A stretch of DNA of 64,000 nucleotides. It comes from Syngnathus acus (lineage: Eukaryota > Chordata > Actinopteri > Syngnathiformes > Syngnathidae). A program made the position numbers and the translations under genes. The stretch is taken from assembly GCF_901709675.1 (NCBI RefSeq), contig NC_051096.1, forward strand, positions 8,335,001 to 8,399,000, in the 5' to 3' direction. The notes beneath the pieces were generated by a model. The model had not been told where the DNA came from and did not search any database. It saw only the letters and a list, made by a program, of their open reading frames with translations. This document shows, one piece after another, positions 36,601 to 51,639 of the stretch. Positions within the stretch are counted from its first letter, which is position 1, and each line of letters begins with the position of its first letter.

Positions 36601-39600
36601 CGAGGCTTTCACTCTCCAATTTGAATTCAGCGTTTTGAGCCGGGGTGCCACCTCATTATTCCATTGGGGATCTGCTAAGGGTAACTCGCTAGCAAAGCTT
36701 CAGCCCTTTCTTCCACTGTGCAGAGTCTGTCTTCATCATTATTGCTAAAGGAGGTGAAGGAGTCACGAAACACCGAGCGAGCGAGGGAGGGAGGGAGAGT
36801 GGGGAGCACAAAGAAGCCTTGCTAACCATTAAAGCTGGCTTAAGTATAAAGTAGTGAATGAGTGCTGAAGTGGCACACTTTAACAGTAGTCTAGCTTGAA
36901 ACCACCGAATTGCAGGGACCAACTGTGGGCAGTGAATAAGACTGTAGATGCATACAAAAAAGAATATGGACGATATGGAAAAAACATCTCGTTGTAGCAC
37001 AATGTCATATTTTATAAACTAGCTAACAGCAGTCATCTTGTCGCTGGCTCTCTGTGTCTGACTTTTCAAGCTGAAGCCAGAATGTATCGTTTTGGACAAT
37101 TTACAACCTTGGATGGAGAGTTGACTGTGTCAAGTTGTACTCTCCTCTCCCACTTGGGCCACACTATAATCTAGGGAACTGGTGCTTGCATGTGGGTGAG
37201 CATGTGAATGTAAGAAAGAGTAGCTGGACTAAAATAAAAACCACAATGGCACTGGAGGATTTTGAAGCTCTCGGGAGCCATCAATCTTCTCAGAAGCTCC
37301 ACTTACTTGCAGCTGGGTCACGGTCACAACCGCAGTGTCCAGCCGTTTCACTTCATTTTCCTTCAATGCAGACGCTCAAAAAGATGCCCTTAGATGGAAA
37401 AAAGCCGATTTGCACCCACCGTATGTCAACAAATTGTTTTTTTACAAATGGGAAAAGAACTCAGAACCTGGTCACAGATGGCTTGCTTTAATTTGAAATT
37501 GGCATGGAGTATTTGCTGTAGCCTCTTTCTAAAATGACCTTGGGCTTTATGGCATGCTCTGTAATGAAGTTGCTATTAAAGAGGAAGGTGTGCTCACTCA
37601 GTCCTGATGACTTGCAGGTCAATCAATGGGGTGTACAGAATTGGTCTCTTTGCGCTCAAGGACATCAGCAGCGGTATCGAGCTCACCTATGATTACAACT
37701 TCCATTCCTTCAACACGGAGGAGCAGGTGAGTGACAAGTCAACATGAGAGACTTCTGTGCTGGTTATTTGATATTGTCCCCCCCCAACCCCACAGCAAGT
37801 ATGTAAGTGCGGCTCAGAGAGTTGCCGAGGTATCATTGGCGGGAAAAGCCAGCGTATCAACGGATTGCCTCCCAAGGTGGCCGGTACTCGGCGACTGGGT
37901 CGACTCAAGGAGAAACGGAAATCCAAACACCAACTTAAGAAACGAGTGAGCGATGCCCCTCCCTCTTTGACACATTCGGTGCATCTGACATTGCCTGATT
38001 TCTTCATGATGTTGTGTGCAACTGTCCGTGACCTGATTTCTTTCATAATGACTTTTCTTTGTATTTAGGAGGAAGACTCAAGTGACAGCAACAAGTTTTA
38101 CCCTCACCTCATGAAACCCATGTCAAACAGAGAAAGGTACATTTGTGACTCTGGCCCTAAGAATGTTATGCCCTTCTTTGTGAATTGTAAAATCAATGAG
38201 TCTGACTGACTACATGTTCTCAATCATTAGGAACTTTGTCCTCAAGCATCGAGTGTTCCTCCTGAGGAACTGGGAAAAAATGAGAGAGAAACAGGAGTTG
38301 CTGAAACGAGAAGGTGAAAGAGATCGAGACCCCACCAACGTCTCGCTGTATACCCGCTGGGGAGGAGTCATCCGGGATGATGGCAACATCAAGTCAGGTG
38401 AGGCTGAGTCAGTGAGAGAGAAAAAAAAAAAAAAAATCTTCATTATGACAAGCCAGTCTAGTAAGTACAATATCAAACATGCATATCTCCCTCCCCCCCC
38501 CCAGATGTTTTCCTCACACAGTTTTCAGCCCTGCAGACATCCCGGTCAGTACGTACGCGGAGGCTTGCTGCTGCTGAAGAAAACACAGAAGTCACACGCA
38601 CCGCTCGCCTTGCACATATCTTCAAGGAGATCTGTGACATGATTACCAGCTATAAGGGTTCGTTTCTTTTTCTTTTTTTGGGATGGCTTTTTCTTGACAT
38701 GTCTTGAAATTCTGCTTCTACCTCAGATTCATCCAGCCAGACAATCGCTGCTCCGCTCTTGAACCTCCCGTCACGGAAAAGGTATGCATATGAAGCGATT
38801 GATCGCGTAAAAAGGCATGTTGTCCATTTTTGTGACTTTCTTTTTGTGCATTCTTGTGTTATTAGGAACAGCCATTACTATGAGAAGGTGTCAGACCCTC
38901 TGGATTTGAGCACCATTGAGAAGCAAATCCTCACGGGCCATTACAAGACCGTCGAAGCATTCGACACTGACATGCTCAAAGTGTTCCGCAATGCTGAGGT
39001 AGGCAGGTTGTTCCATTTCGTGCCCCAATGAATGTACCGTCAACAGAATATGTGGCAGTGGCCTTGTGTTATAAAGTGCTGGAGACACATTAGATGGAGA
39101 AATGTTGCTTCGTGACCTTTCCGCAACTAGTGTCGAATTTTGGATGCCTGTTGCTTTAAAAAGTTGGTAATTGTGTGGCCTCTATGATTTCTAACAAATT
39201 GCCTTGTTTTTCCAATCAGAAATATTATGGGAGGAAGTCGTCCATTGGCAGGGACGTATGCCGGCTGCGCAAAGCCTACTACAGTGCCCGTAACGAGGCG
39301 GCCGTGCAAATCGATGAGATTATGGGCGAGACCGCCAGCGAGGCTGACAGCTCCGACTCGCTGGAGCGTGACCGGGGCCACCTCCACGGCGTGGCCGGAT
39401 CCCATGACAAGGATGATGACATTATCCGCTGCATCTGTGGCATGTACAAGGATGAAGGCTTGATGATCCAATGTGAAAAGTGCATGGTAAGTAAGGAGCA
39501 AGCAATTTGACCAAAGAAAACAGGTTCAATCTACTTTATTATTATTTGAAATAACAACAGTAACTGAAATATAATACGCACAAAGGAAAACGTCTCTCTT

Positions 39601-41224
39601 TTTTTTTTTTTTTGTGAACCGATGTTCCTCACTTGTTTTTGTTGAAGGTTTGGCAACACTTTGACTGCATGCGCTTGGAGACAGAAGTGGAGCACTATCT
39701 GTGTGAGGAGTGTGACCCGAGGCCAGTAGACACGGTATGTCTGCATGGGAGAGCCTTTCACAACAGCGTTCTGAGGTTTTCTTGTGACTTAGACATTTGA
39801 ATGAATTGCGTCTTTGTTTGGGTTTTTTTTTTATGTCAAAGGAAGTTCCCATGATACCTCAACCCAGCTATGCCCAGGCTGGCTCTGTCTACTACATCTG
39901 CCTCCTAAGAGATGAGCTGCTTCTGCACCAAGGTACTGTCACCAGCAACCTTCTAGGAGTATAATTGTGGTTCGAAGCATGCACCGTATTTGACATTCAT
40001 TCGACGTTTTGTACGCTGGTTGAAAAGTAAGGCGCCCATCCCATGTGTGCAGGAGACTGCGTGTACCTGATGAGAGATAGCAGACGCACATCCGAGGGCC
40101 AGCCCATCAGACCCTCTTACCGTCTCCTGTCTCACGTCAACCGAGACAAACTTGATATCTTCCGCATCGAGAAACTCTGGAAGAATGAAAAGTAAGTCCG
40201 TCAACTCATCTTATACATGATGTGACTTTGACCCCCAACCCTATACATGATGTATTTGTGTCATACTGTAACTTTGAAGGGGTGAGCGCTTCGCCTTTGG
40301 CCACCATTACTTCCGTCCTCACGAGACACACCATTCGCCATCACGCCGGTTCTACCAGAACGAGTTATTTCGGATGCCACTCTACGAGATCATCCCTCTT
40401 GAAGCAGTGGTGGGAACCTGCTGCGTTCTGGATCTCTACACATACTGCAAAGGTGAGAAAATGCTCCCCCCCCCCCCCTTATTTTCAACACGTCTTGAGT
40501 GATCTACTCGTTTGTCTTCCTCAAGGACGGCCAAAGGGGGTGAAAGAGCCAGATGTGTACATCTGTGACTACCGCCTGGACAAGTCGGCTCACCTCTTCT
40601 ACAAGATCCATCGTAACCGCTACCCAGTTTGCACCAAGACGTACGCCTTCAACCATTTCACCAAGCGGCTGACACCCAAGAGAGACTTCTCGGTAAGACG
40701 GCAGGCCCTGATACCCGTACCCAAAGTCAATGACTAATACTAACGGTGTGTTGTAGCCTCACTACGTACCCGACAACTTCAAGAGGAACGGGGGCCGCTC
40801 GGCGTGGAAAAGCGAGCGTTCCAAAGGATCCGAAGGCTGCGAGGACGACGGCTCATCGTGCGAGCGAGCCGACGACTTCCCGCCCGAGGCGGAAAGCAGG
40901 AGATCGGAGGAGGACGTGGACACGGCTGCGGGCGGTCCTGAACTTTTAGCCGACAAGCAAGTAGAAGGGGGCAATGATGACGGGGAAGGGCCTGAGGCTG
41001 TGGAGCAAAAGCAGCAAGAGGAGGGCTCGGCAGAAAGGATAGGGGAAATGCTCGAGCGGCCGTCCTTGTCGGCCTGCTCGTCGCTTCACCAGCCTGCGCT
41101 GGGCAGGAGAGACGCTCAAAGGGAGCGGCTCAACAAGATTCTGCTGGATCTGCTGCACAGAACACCAAACAAGAATGGTGAGGGAGCAGGCGCACAGGAG
41201 GCTGGTGGGTCGACAGATGACTGA
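27681..41224 (+). CDS. ash1l: ASH1L, histone H3 lysine-36 methyltransferase
   Basis: 24 coding exons: 27681-28277, 28776-33138, 34296-34947, 35079-35192, 35277-35371, 35507-35580, 35745-35790, 35921-36029, 36108-36314, 36415-36561, 37618-37726, 37796-37945, 38069-38136, 38231-38397, 38505-38657, 38727-38781, 38866-38998, 39220-39486, 39648-39734, 39842-39932, 40053-40191, 40280-40452, 40526-40692, 40757-41224. The total is 8631 nt, 2876 aa (human about 2969), all phases closing. Order: [16 protein letters not shown] near the N-terminus; AT-hook-like motifs about residues 607, 688, 747, 870, 1280 and 1749 ([25 protein letters not shown]); AWS Cys cluster about 1985-2030; SET about 2035-2165 with NHSCEPN and LTYDYNF; post-SET ([11 protein letters not shown]); bromodomain about 2290-2410; PHD about 2462-2510; BAH about 2540-2680. 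ASH1L dimethylates H3K36 at active genes and counters Polycomb. The first coding exon starts at an acceptor (27495) with the ATG 185 nt inside. The C-terminus is uncertain (see findings). Confidence 0.96.
36361..36382 (+). repeat. (CCCT)n in an ASH1L SET-domain intron
   Basis: Short CCCT tandem run in the intron between the exons ending at 36314 and starting at 36415, about 30 nt before the acceptor. Confidence 0.8.
36562..37617 (+). other. ASH1L intron within the SET domain
   Basis: The longest intron inside the domain-coding half of the gene (1056 bp). It splits a Trp codon (TG|G). I see no repeat or nested gene in it. Confidence 0.6.
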
Positions 41225-43847
41225 GGGCTTCAGAACTTGAATGCTTCCCATGAGGTGGGTGGAGGCAGGAATATTCATTCATAAAAGGGGGAATCAACTG
41301 GGAACATTGAGGAAAATGATGACTCTTTTTCACACAGGCCAGTTTTAACAGATGGACGAAGGGACACCAGTCATATTGTGCAGCGGCAGATGGGATGATA
41401 TTTTTGCGGTTCTCACTTGCTTACAAAAACATGTAGCTTTTATTGCTGTGTCAACCGTTTTTTTTGGACTGCATCACTGAATTCCAATAGACCAAAACAC
41501 CTTGTTCAACGTGATGTGTCTGCAGGAATCACTGAAGAAGAATTTGCTGACAAAGCATGGCCAGAATCGGATTGAGGAGCTCACATATTTCATTAGCATT
41601 TAATGATCAGGAAGATACATACGGTATGGCAGGGAGCCTTCATCTTGCAAAGACTAACCACACTACCCAAAATGATAATACCCCAACACCTGTCTACAAA
41701 GTGGTGATTTGTCCTTGTCCTACCTGTCACCTTCCCCTAAAGCAGTGAGCACTTTGTGGACTAACACAACATTTGTAGGAGAGCCCTCTTTAAAGATATT
41801 GCTTTGATTTTTGACCTTCCCTTTCAAAGCTGCTAGGCGTCCCCTTTTGGTCTTCTTCCAACAGCCGTAGATGTCACTTATCTCCTGCAGGAGGGTGCAG
41901 GGCGGCGCCTACGGCCAAGGACGCTCAGATTTGCCCCTTTTGTTGGCAGAAAGTAAACATTTCAACAACGAGCCGAGCCGACTGCCTTTCACCTTCTAAA
42001 GCGAGGGAGATAGATGATAAGAAAGGAAAAGAGTCTCATTGGCTATCCAAACCCTTCCAGACCGTAATGCATCATTTGGACCTTCGAGGTCACCTCTTCC
42101 AAGATCTCAACTCACTCTTGAGATGGTGGAGGGGGTTTGGAAGCACCGACTTTATGTCAAGGAGTCGTTTTTTTAAGATGAACATAGGACAGAAAGGCCA
42201 CACATCAAGTGAAATCACACCTTTGGTACTGACTGAAAGATGGCTCTCACTCCATCGGTGCAGATGAGAATGCTGGAGAATTGCTCCTCCTTGTAGGCCC
42301 GTCCGTGCGAGAGGTGCAAGATGCTGCAAGATGCTGCTCGTGGCTAGACTGCACTTTTGGTGCCATGGATAGCTCTGTATCTGTATTGAAAAGACACTAA
42401 AACAGTACTTACTTGATCATGCAGTGTGGGGGGGGGAAAAAGCACGTCTATCATCTTTGTTTGACCTGTTATATTGTAGTCAGCCTCATGGAGACACGGA
42501 CTCGACCTCTTTGTTTTTTTATGACCGTTTGAGCGCTTTGTTTTGTCACAGCGTGTCATTGAATTTTCCGTTTTCTTCCCCTCCCTGTGAAACGGTCAGC
42601 TTTTCAACCAATGGATTCACCAGCTTAACTAAATCAGGTGGGAGGGACGCTGGCTTGAACTGTACCGCCTTACTCAGCTGTGCTCTCTGACTGCCTGTTT
42701 TTGCGCGTCTGGAGTCGACACGATTTCCTCGAGATGACCTTTTTTTTAATGAGAAGAAAACGAAAAAAAAAACAAGGGCTTAATGGCAATGAACAGTTTT
42801 ATGAAGACAATGCTTCACATGAAATGGTCATCATAGTCATATTTTCTTAAATTCTGTGGTGAGAGTTGTATATTGGGAGGGGAATGAACTTTTGTTGCCA
42901 CGGTTTGAAAAGAATGGCTGATGAGATTCTGCCCCCTCCCCTCCCCTCTGTGTGCAAAAGGGACAAGCTTGGGTGTCCCCATGTTGTAAACTGACAAAGG
43001 ATCCATTCGAAAGAGCTGACACTGAGGATGGAGAATTGTAACGCTTTGGCTGTACAGTGCCAAGTGATGTATATAGACACGCTTTACATTGAAGGCTTTC
43101 TCCTAAAGCAATATCTTGACAAATGATTTTGTTTATTGTTGTACTGTACAGGACTCGGCCCTAAATGTATTGCCATGATAATGCTAATATTTTAATTGCT
43201 TTTTATCGCTATTATGAAGACACTTAAACTCGGAGGGAAATACTTTTGTATGTCTCACCACCATGACTTCCCTGACAACATAAGAAGCATAAGTTAAGTT
43301 TGATTGCCTAGAAATGAAATTCATGTCTACGCGCACGAGCGAGAAGAATGTCAAAAGGAGGCATCGATCGGGCCATGGCAGTGACACCCTTGCCGCTGAA
43401 TATTGTTAATAATATTGCTTTTATAAAGGAGGCGTGTACTCCTTGTTTTTGTTTTGCTGCAAAGTGTTGAACACTAAAAAAGCTAGCCAACAGATAAATG
43501 TTCTGATATTTTCCAGCAGCGATGAACAGAAAGGAACCTGTCAGACAGACCACGTTCTTGTTATTATTTTTCAAATAGGAAACGGTTCCGTTTTGTGATA
43601 GCGGTCATCGTATGATGCTTGTACTTGTATTTGTGTGTTTTCTGTGATTTCTTTAGTTATTTTTAGACAATCACAAAAAAAGATGCAAGCCTTGTAAATG
43701 GCAAATTGGCTGACATTTTGTGACGTGTACAGTTTGTCAAAAACCTCTCCCACTCGTTTGTAATTATGATTCTTAAGTCATGGAAATATGATGTTGGTTT
43801 TTACTTTTTGTTTTATATTTGTTTGTTCTGTTTGTTTTTTTAATAAA
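41225..43847 (+). other. ash1l: ASH1L 3' UTR (or last intron plus 3' UTR)
   Basis: About 2.6 kb of non-coding sequence from the stop at 41224 to the AATAAA at 43842-43847, the polyadenylation signal I assign to ASH1L. No repeats of note. If the GTGAGG donor at 41178 is used, 41178-41525 is instead an intron and the 3' UTR begins at 41576. Confidence 0.6.
43842..43847 (+). terminator. ash1l: ASH1L polyadenylation signal
   Basis: TTTAATAAAAAGCAC, the last AATAAA before the LRRC71 start codon only 100 nt downstream. Confidence 0.7.
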
Positions 43848-43947
43848 AAGCACTACATTATTGCGAAGACGCGGTGTCGTGTTGACTTCCCTAGCAACAA
43901 CCCTTTAGAGTTGCCATAGCGACGTGGCCAAGAGCAACGTTTCAAAC

Positions 43948-48032
<4,085 letters not shown>

Positions 48033-48128
48033 ACTCGACCACAAAAGTCAAATTCTCTTTTAGACACTTTGGAAATGTACAAACTGGCTTTTAGCTTTTT
48101 TTTTCTTCTCTGTTTTTGTAAATTATTC

Positions 48129-48134
48129 AATAAA
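48129..48134 (+). terminator. lrrc71: LRRC71 polyadenylation signal
   Basis: AATAAA about 97 nt past the LRRC71 stop codon. Confidence 0.7.
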
Positions 48135-48240
48135 ATTCATTACCTCGATGCACAAGACTTGTTTGAAGTGTTTGCAGGTTTTCCTAGCGGATTCTACCCA
48201 CAAGGGGGCGACAAATACACAAATACAAATACACTGAAGC

Positions 48241-48293
48241 TTTAGAATCAGTTCACTCAAAAGATTCGTTCAAACGAATCGTTGAACAAATCG
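48241..48293. mobile_element. Small ATTCGTT/AACGAAT palindromic element fragment
   Basis: Contains TTCACTCAAAAGATTCGTTC and AAACGAATCGTTGAAC, a near-palindrome. The same core recurs at about 50627-50665, so both look like fragments of one dispersed, probably hAT-type non-autonomous element. Confidence 0.5.
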
Positions 48294-48390
48294 TCCCCCC
48301 CCTCCCACACACACTGATCCTTTTTTTTTTTTTTTTTTTTTTTAATAACCAAATAATCAAAAATCATGGTCAAATCTTAAATGAAAGTGA

Positions 48391-48457
48391 AAAGTGCCAC
48401 AACCGCCCACCCTCACCCCCACTTTGCTATTGGCTGTTTGATCTGTGACGTCACTTG
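48391..48457 (+). repeat. Left flanking module with CCAAT and CRE motifs
   Basis: A roughly 67 bp module (GTGCCAC..., CACCCCCAC, TATTGGCTGTT, TGACGTCACTTG) directly before the satellite. It recurs at 49687-49753 and 49808-49877. Each copy holds a perfect TGACGTCA (48446-48453, 49742-49749, 49866-49873); the first two also keep an ATTGGC CCAAT box, degraded to ATTAGC in the third. Confidence 0.8.
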
Positions 48458-49632
48458 GACACTCCATTAGGTACACCGCCATTTATAAGTGTACCTAATA
48501 ACAGGCCACTTTATTAGGGAAATATCATGGTCAAAGGTCACAGGTGTCAAGCTCTAGTCCTCGGGGCCGCGTTCCAACATGTTTTCCAAGTGACCCTCGT
48601 TAAACACACCTGCGTGAAAAGATTTTGCTCATTTTCACGTTCTGCAGGAGCTAAAACTTTTCCCGCAGGTGCACTTAACGAGGGAATCACACGGACACTC
48701 CATTAGGTACACCGCCATTTTCAAGTGGACCTAATAACAGGCCATTTTATGGGGGAAATATCACGGTCAAAGGTCACAGGTGTCAAGCTCTAGTCCCCGG
48801 GGCCGCGTTCCAACATGTTTTCCAAGTGACCCTCGTTAAGCGCACCTGCGTGAAAAGTTTTAGCTCCTTTCACGTTCTGCAGGAGCTAAAACTTTTCCCG
48901 CAGGTGCGCTTAACGAGGGAATCACACGGACACTCCATTAGGTACACCGCCATTTTCAAGTGTACCTAATAACAGGCCATTTATGGGGGAAATATCACGG
49001 TCAAAGGTCACAGGTGTCAAGCTCTAGTCCCCGGGGCCGCGTTCCAACATGTTTTCCAAGTGACCCTCGTTAAGCGCACCTGCGTGAAAAGTTTTAGCTC
49101 CTTTCACGTTCTGCAGGAGCTAAAACTTTTCACGCAGGTGCGCTTAACGAGGGAATCACACGGACACTCCATTAGGTACACCGCCATTTTCAAGTGTACC
49201 TAATAACAGGCCATTTTATGGGGGAACTATCACGGTCAAAGGTCACAGGTGTCAAGCTCTAGTCCCCGGGGCCGCGTTCCAACATGTTTTCCAAGTGACC
49301 CTCGTTAAGCGCACCTGCGTGAAACGTTTTAGCTCCTTTCACGTTCTGCAGGAGCTAAAACTTTTCCCGCAGGTGCACTTAACGAGGGAATCACACGGAC
49401 ACTCCATTAGGTACACCGCCATTTTCAAGTGGACCTAATAACAGGCCATTTTATGGGGGAAATATCACGGTCAAAGGTCACAGGTGTCAAGCTCTAGTCC
49501 CCGGGGCCGCGTTCCAACATGTTTTCCAAGTGACCCTCGTTAAGCGCACCTGCGTGAAAAGTTTTAGCTCCTTTCACGTTCTGCAGTAGCTAAATCTTTT
49601 CACGCAGGTGCGCTTAACGAGGGTCACTTGGT
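48458..49632 (+). repeat. 235 bp hairpin satellite, five tandem units
   Basis: Units start at GACACTCCATTAGG: 48458, 48694, 48929, 49163 and 49398, with spacings of 236, 235, 234 and 235 bp. Each unit has a small hairpin (TTAGGTACAC / GTGTACCTAA around a 12-13 nt spacer) and a large one. In unit 3 the large hairpin has perfect 38 bp arms (49064-49101 and 49116-49153) and a 14 nt loop; other units carry a mismatch or two. Unit 1 is the most diverged and units 2-5 are close to identical. No coding potential. Confidence 0.9.
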
Positions 49633-49680
49633 AAACATATTGGAACGCGGCCCTTCAAGGACTGGAGGTCCACACCCCTG
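49481..49680. mobile_element. Complete palindromic (foldback) MITE at the array's right end
   Basis: A 200 bp inverted repeat from CAGGTGTCAAGCTCTAG to its complement ending CCACACCCCTG, with GGGCCGCGTTCCAA present in both arms and a short central loop. The outer ends resemble the GGTGTCAAACTC-type ends of teleost non-autonomous DNA transposons. The other satellite units contain only its left arm plus the inner part of the right arm. Confidence 0.75.
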
Positions 49681-49686
49681 GTTTAA

Positions 49687-49930
49687 GTGAACAGTGCCAC
49701 ACCCGCCCTCACCCCCACCTTCTGATTGGCTGTTGGTTCTGTGACGTCACTTGGACACTCCATTAGGTACACGGCCATTTCCAGGTGTACCTACATCACC
49801 TGGACACTAGATGGTGCCCCACCCGGCCGCCCTCACCCCCACCTCCTGATTAGCTGTTGGATCTGTGACGTCACTTGGACACTCCATTAGGTACACCGCC
49901 ATTTTCAAGTGTACCGAATAACTTGATGCA
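49687..49930 (+). repeat. Right flanking modules of the satellite
   Basis: Two further copies of the CCAAT/CRE module, each followed by a GACACTCCATTAGG start (49754 and 49878) with only the small hairpin and no large hairpin. Confidence 0.75.
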
Positions 49931-50330
49931 TTTTTTGTACGTGTCAAGAATGTGTATTTGACTACTTGCTCTTTATTTTGGGGGACACCAACACACGATT
50001 TTTGTTTTCATGCCCAAAAAAAATAAAAACAAGGAATAAACACCAGACAAGTTTTAACAGGTTTTATGTTTATTGAAATAATAATAACCATCATTATAAA
50101 AGTAAATTTCATACCAGCAATCTAATGTGAAATTGCACTAGATATATTGGATAATAATATTTTGGCGTATATATGCATACACGTTATTTGAAGTGTTATA
50201 AAATCCAAAGAGAAGCATAATCTCCCCGTTTTTGCATGACGGCGCATCCCTTCATGCAATAAAGTTAGCCGTTAGCTTGGAGAAAACGTGTTTCAGTGAG
50301 TGGTTCTTTCTTTCCTTGGCAAATCGACAT
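49931..50330. other. AT-rich spacer
   Basis: No gene seen. Strongly AT-rich between the satellite and the next repeat. Confidence 0.5.
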
Positions 50331-50339
50331 TCTGACTTA

Positions 50340-50694
50340 CATAGGAAGGCAGTTGACCCATTGCCTCGTTCGCGAACGGGAAAGTCAGGATTCGTTCCCT
50401 CACTGATCCGTTCTCGCGATGAACTGGAAATGCAAATCACTCACTCACTCACTCACTCACTCACAGATCCGTTCATTTGGTGAACGGGAAATGCAATTCA
50501 CGGGAAGTGACGTCATTTTCTTCTTCGTTTTGTTTTACGGCGAGGTGGCACCAGCTTCAATGCGCATTACCGACACCTACTGGTTGAAGTCATATGCACT
50601 GAAAAAGGAACGAATCACTTTAGGAAGTCATTCGTTCACTGAGAAGATTCGTTCTTTTGAACGAATCGTTCACTCACGAGCCAACACTACTGCA
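50340..50694. mobile_element. Probable hAT-like non-autonomous element
   Basis: Multiple GTTCGCGAACGGGAAAG, GATCCGTTC and GAACGGGAAATGCAA motifs on both sides of a (CTCA)n run (about 50439-50463). The right end is TTGAACGAATCGTTCACTCA then CGAGCCAACACTACTG. The terminal CAACACTACTG (reverse CAGTAGTGTTG) fits hAT-type inverted ends. The exact left boundary is not clear and there is no transposase. Confidence 0.5.
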
Positions 50695-51010
50695 AAGGAG
50701 CCAGACTTGAGAGCGGCTCCCTGCCTGCCGCCGAACGTCAGCCTGCCTCCACGGGATGAGAAGAAGGCAGTGAGTGTCGCGCATTGCGGAGGAGATGCGG
50801 GAGGAGATGCGGGAGGAGATGCGGGAGCTACCTCCGCGTCCTCTTTCTTGGCTGTGAACGCGCGCGGTGGATTTCTTGCCAGAACACCCAGCCGCCTTCT
50901 TGATGACCGACCACCACGATCTTCTGGCTCCTCAAACTATGAGCAGGCTGCAGCGGGCATTTGGGAATACAGGCAAGTTTGAAGAAGTGGACACACGTAC
51001 ACGTTGCGTG
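50695..51010 (+). promoter_or_regulatory. CpG-rich block, candidate TMEM200 promoter and 5' UTR exon
   Basis: CpG-rich unique sequence with a threefold GGAGATGCGGGA repeat (about 50789-50827), ending near GGGAATACAG|GCAAGT (about 50972), which matches a GC-AG type splice donor. The next good acceptor (TTCTCTGCTTCCAAAG at 52397) is 47 nt before the TMEM200 ATG. Joining them gives a non-coding leader. This is inference from CpG content and splice-like motifs. Confidence 0.35.
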
Positions 51011-51639
51011 GATTGGATGCTGACGCTTCCTCCATTCGGCAGCCAGCTGGCTTTTCTTTAGGAGAATGTTTAATTGATGTCACAACGTGCACGGAGAGGA
51101 AGGACTGACTGACTGACTGCAGCAGCGCAAATCGCCGCCGCCACACATCGACTCGACTAGTAAAGATGTTTCGAAAGGAAAAGCGTGATTTGGCGTTCTG
51201 TTCTTTTCTTTTCCAAATGCCAAGTTGTATTCTCCAAACGTCAACTGGTGGCTCCGCAGGAGAGATGTGGCCAATAACCTGGCGATCTTCCCGTTTTCCT
51301 GCAGACAACAGCAGATGAGCAGTTTCAATCGGTGATTTTTCATTTGTATTCATACGTGCATAAAAATGCGAGGCAACACACACATATCAGGAAAAACATT
51401 GCTCGTTGATATGCATTCAACAGACGTCCAAATCACGTCATTTCTTTTGACAGCCTACAAATGATGATGTCGTGATAAACGCGGTCGCTCTGAGGTTTTG
51501 CTTCGAATCTCGACCTTGTGTGAAGTTTGCATTCCCTTCTCCACCTTCCAAATACGTGCATGGGAGCTTTGAGAACTGTGCCATAGGAAATGATCCCGTT
51601 TCACTCCACATTGTTTTATTTTTGAAATGTCATTGTTGC

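Noticed and set aside
48458-49632. Regular tandem repeat as a CRISPR-like array
   Set aside because: Units are 235 bp and near-identical throughout, with no short direct repeat and variable spacer pattern, and the context is a vertebrate genome.
50867-51061. Open frame in the CpG-rich block before TMEM200 as a coding exon
   Set aside because: Joined to the only good downstream acceptor it meets a stop at once; no family match. Better read as 5' UTR.
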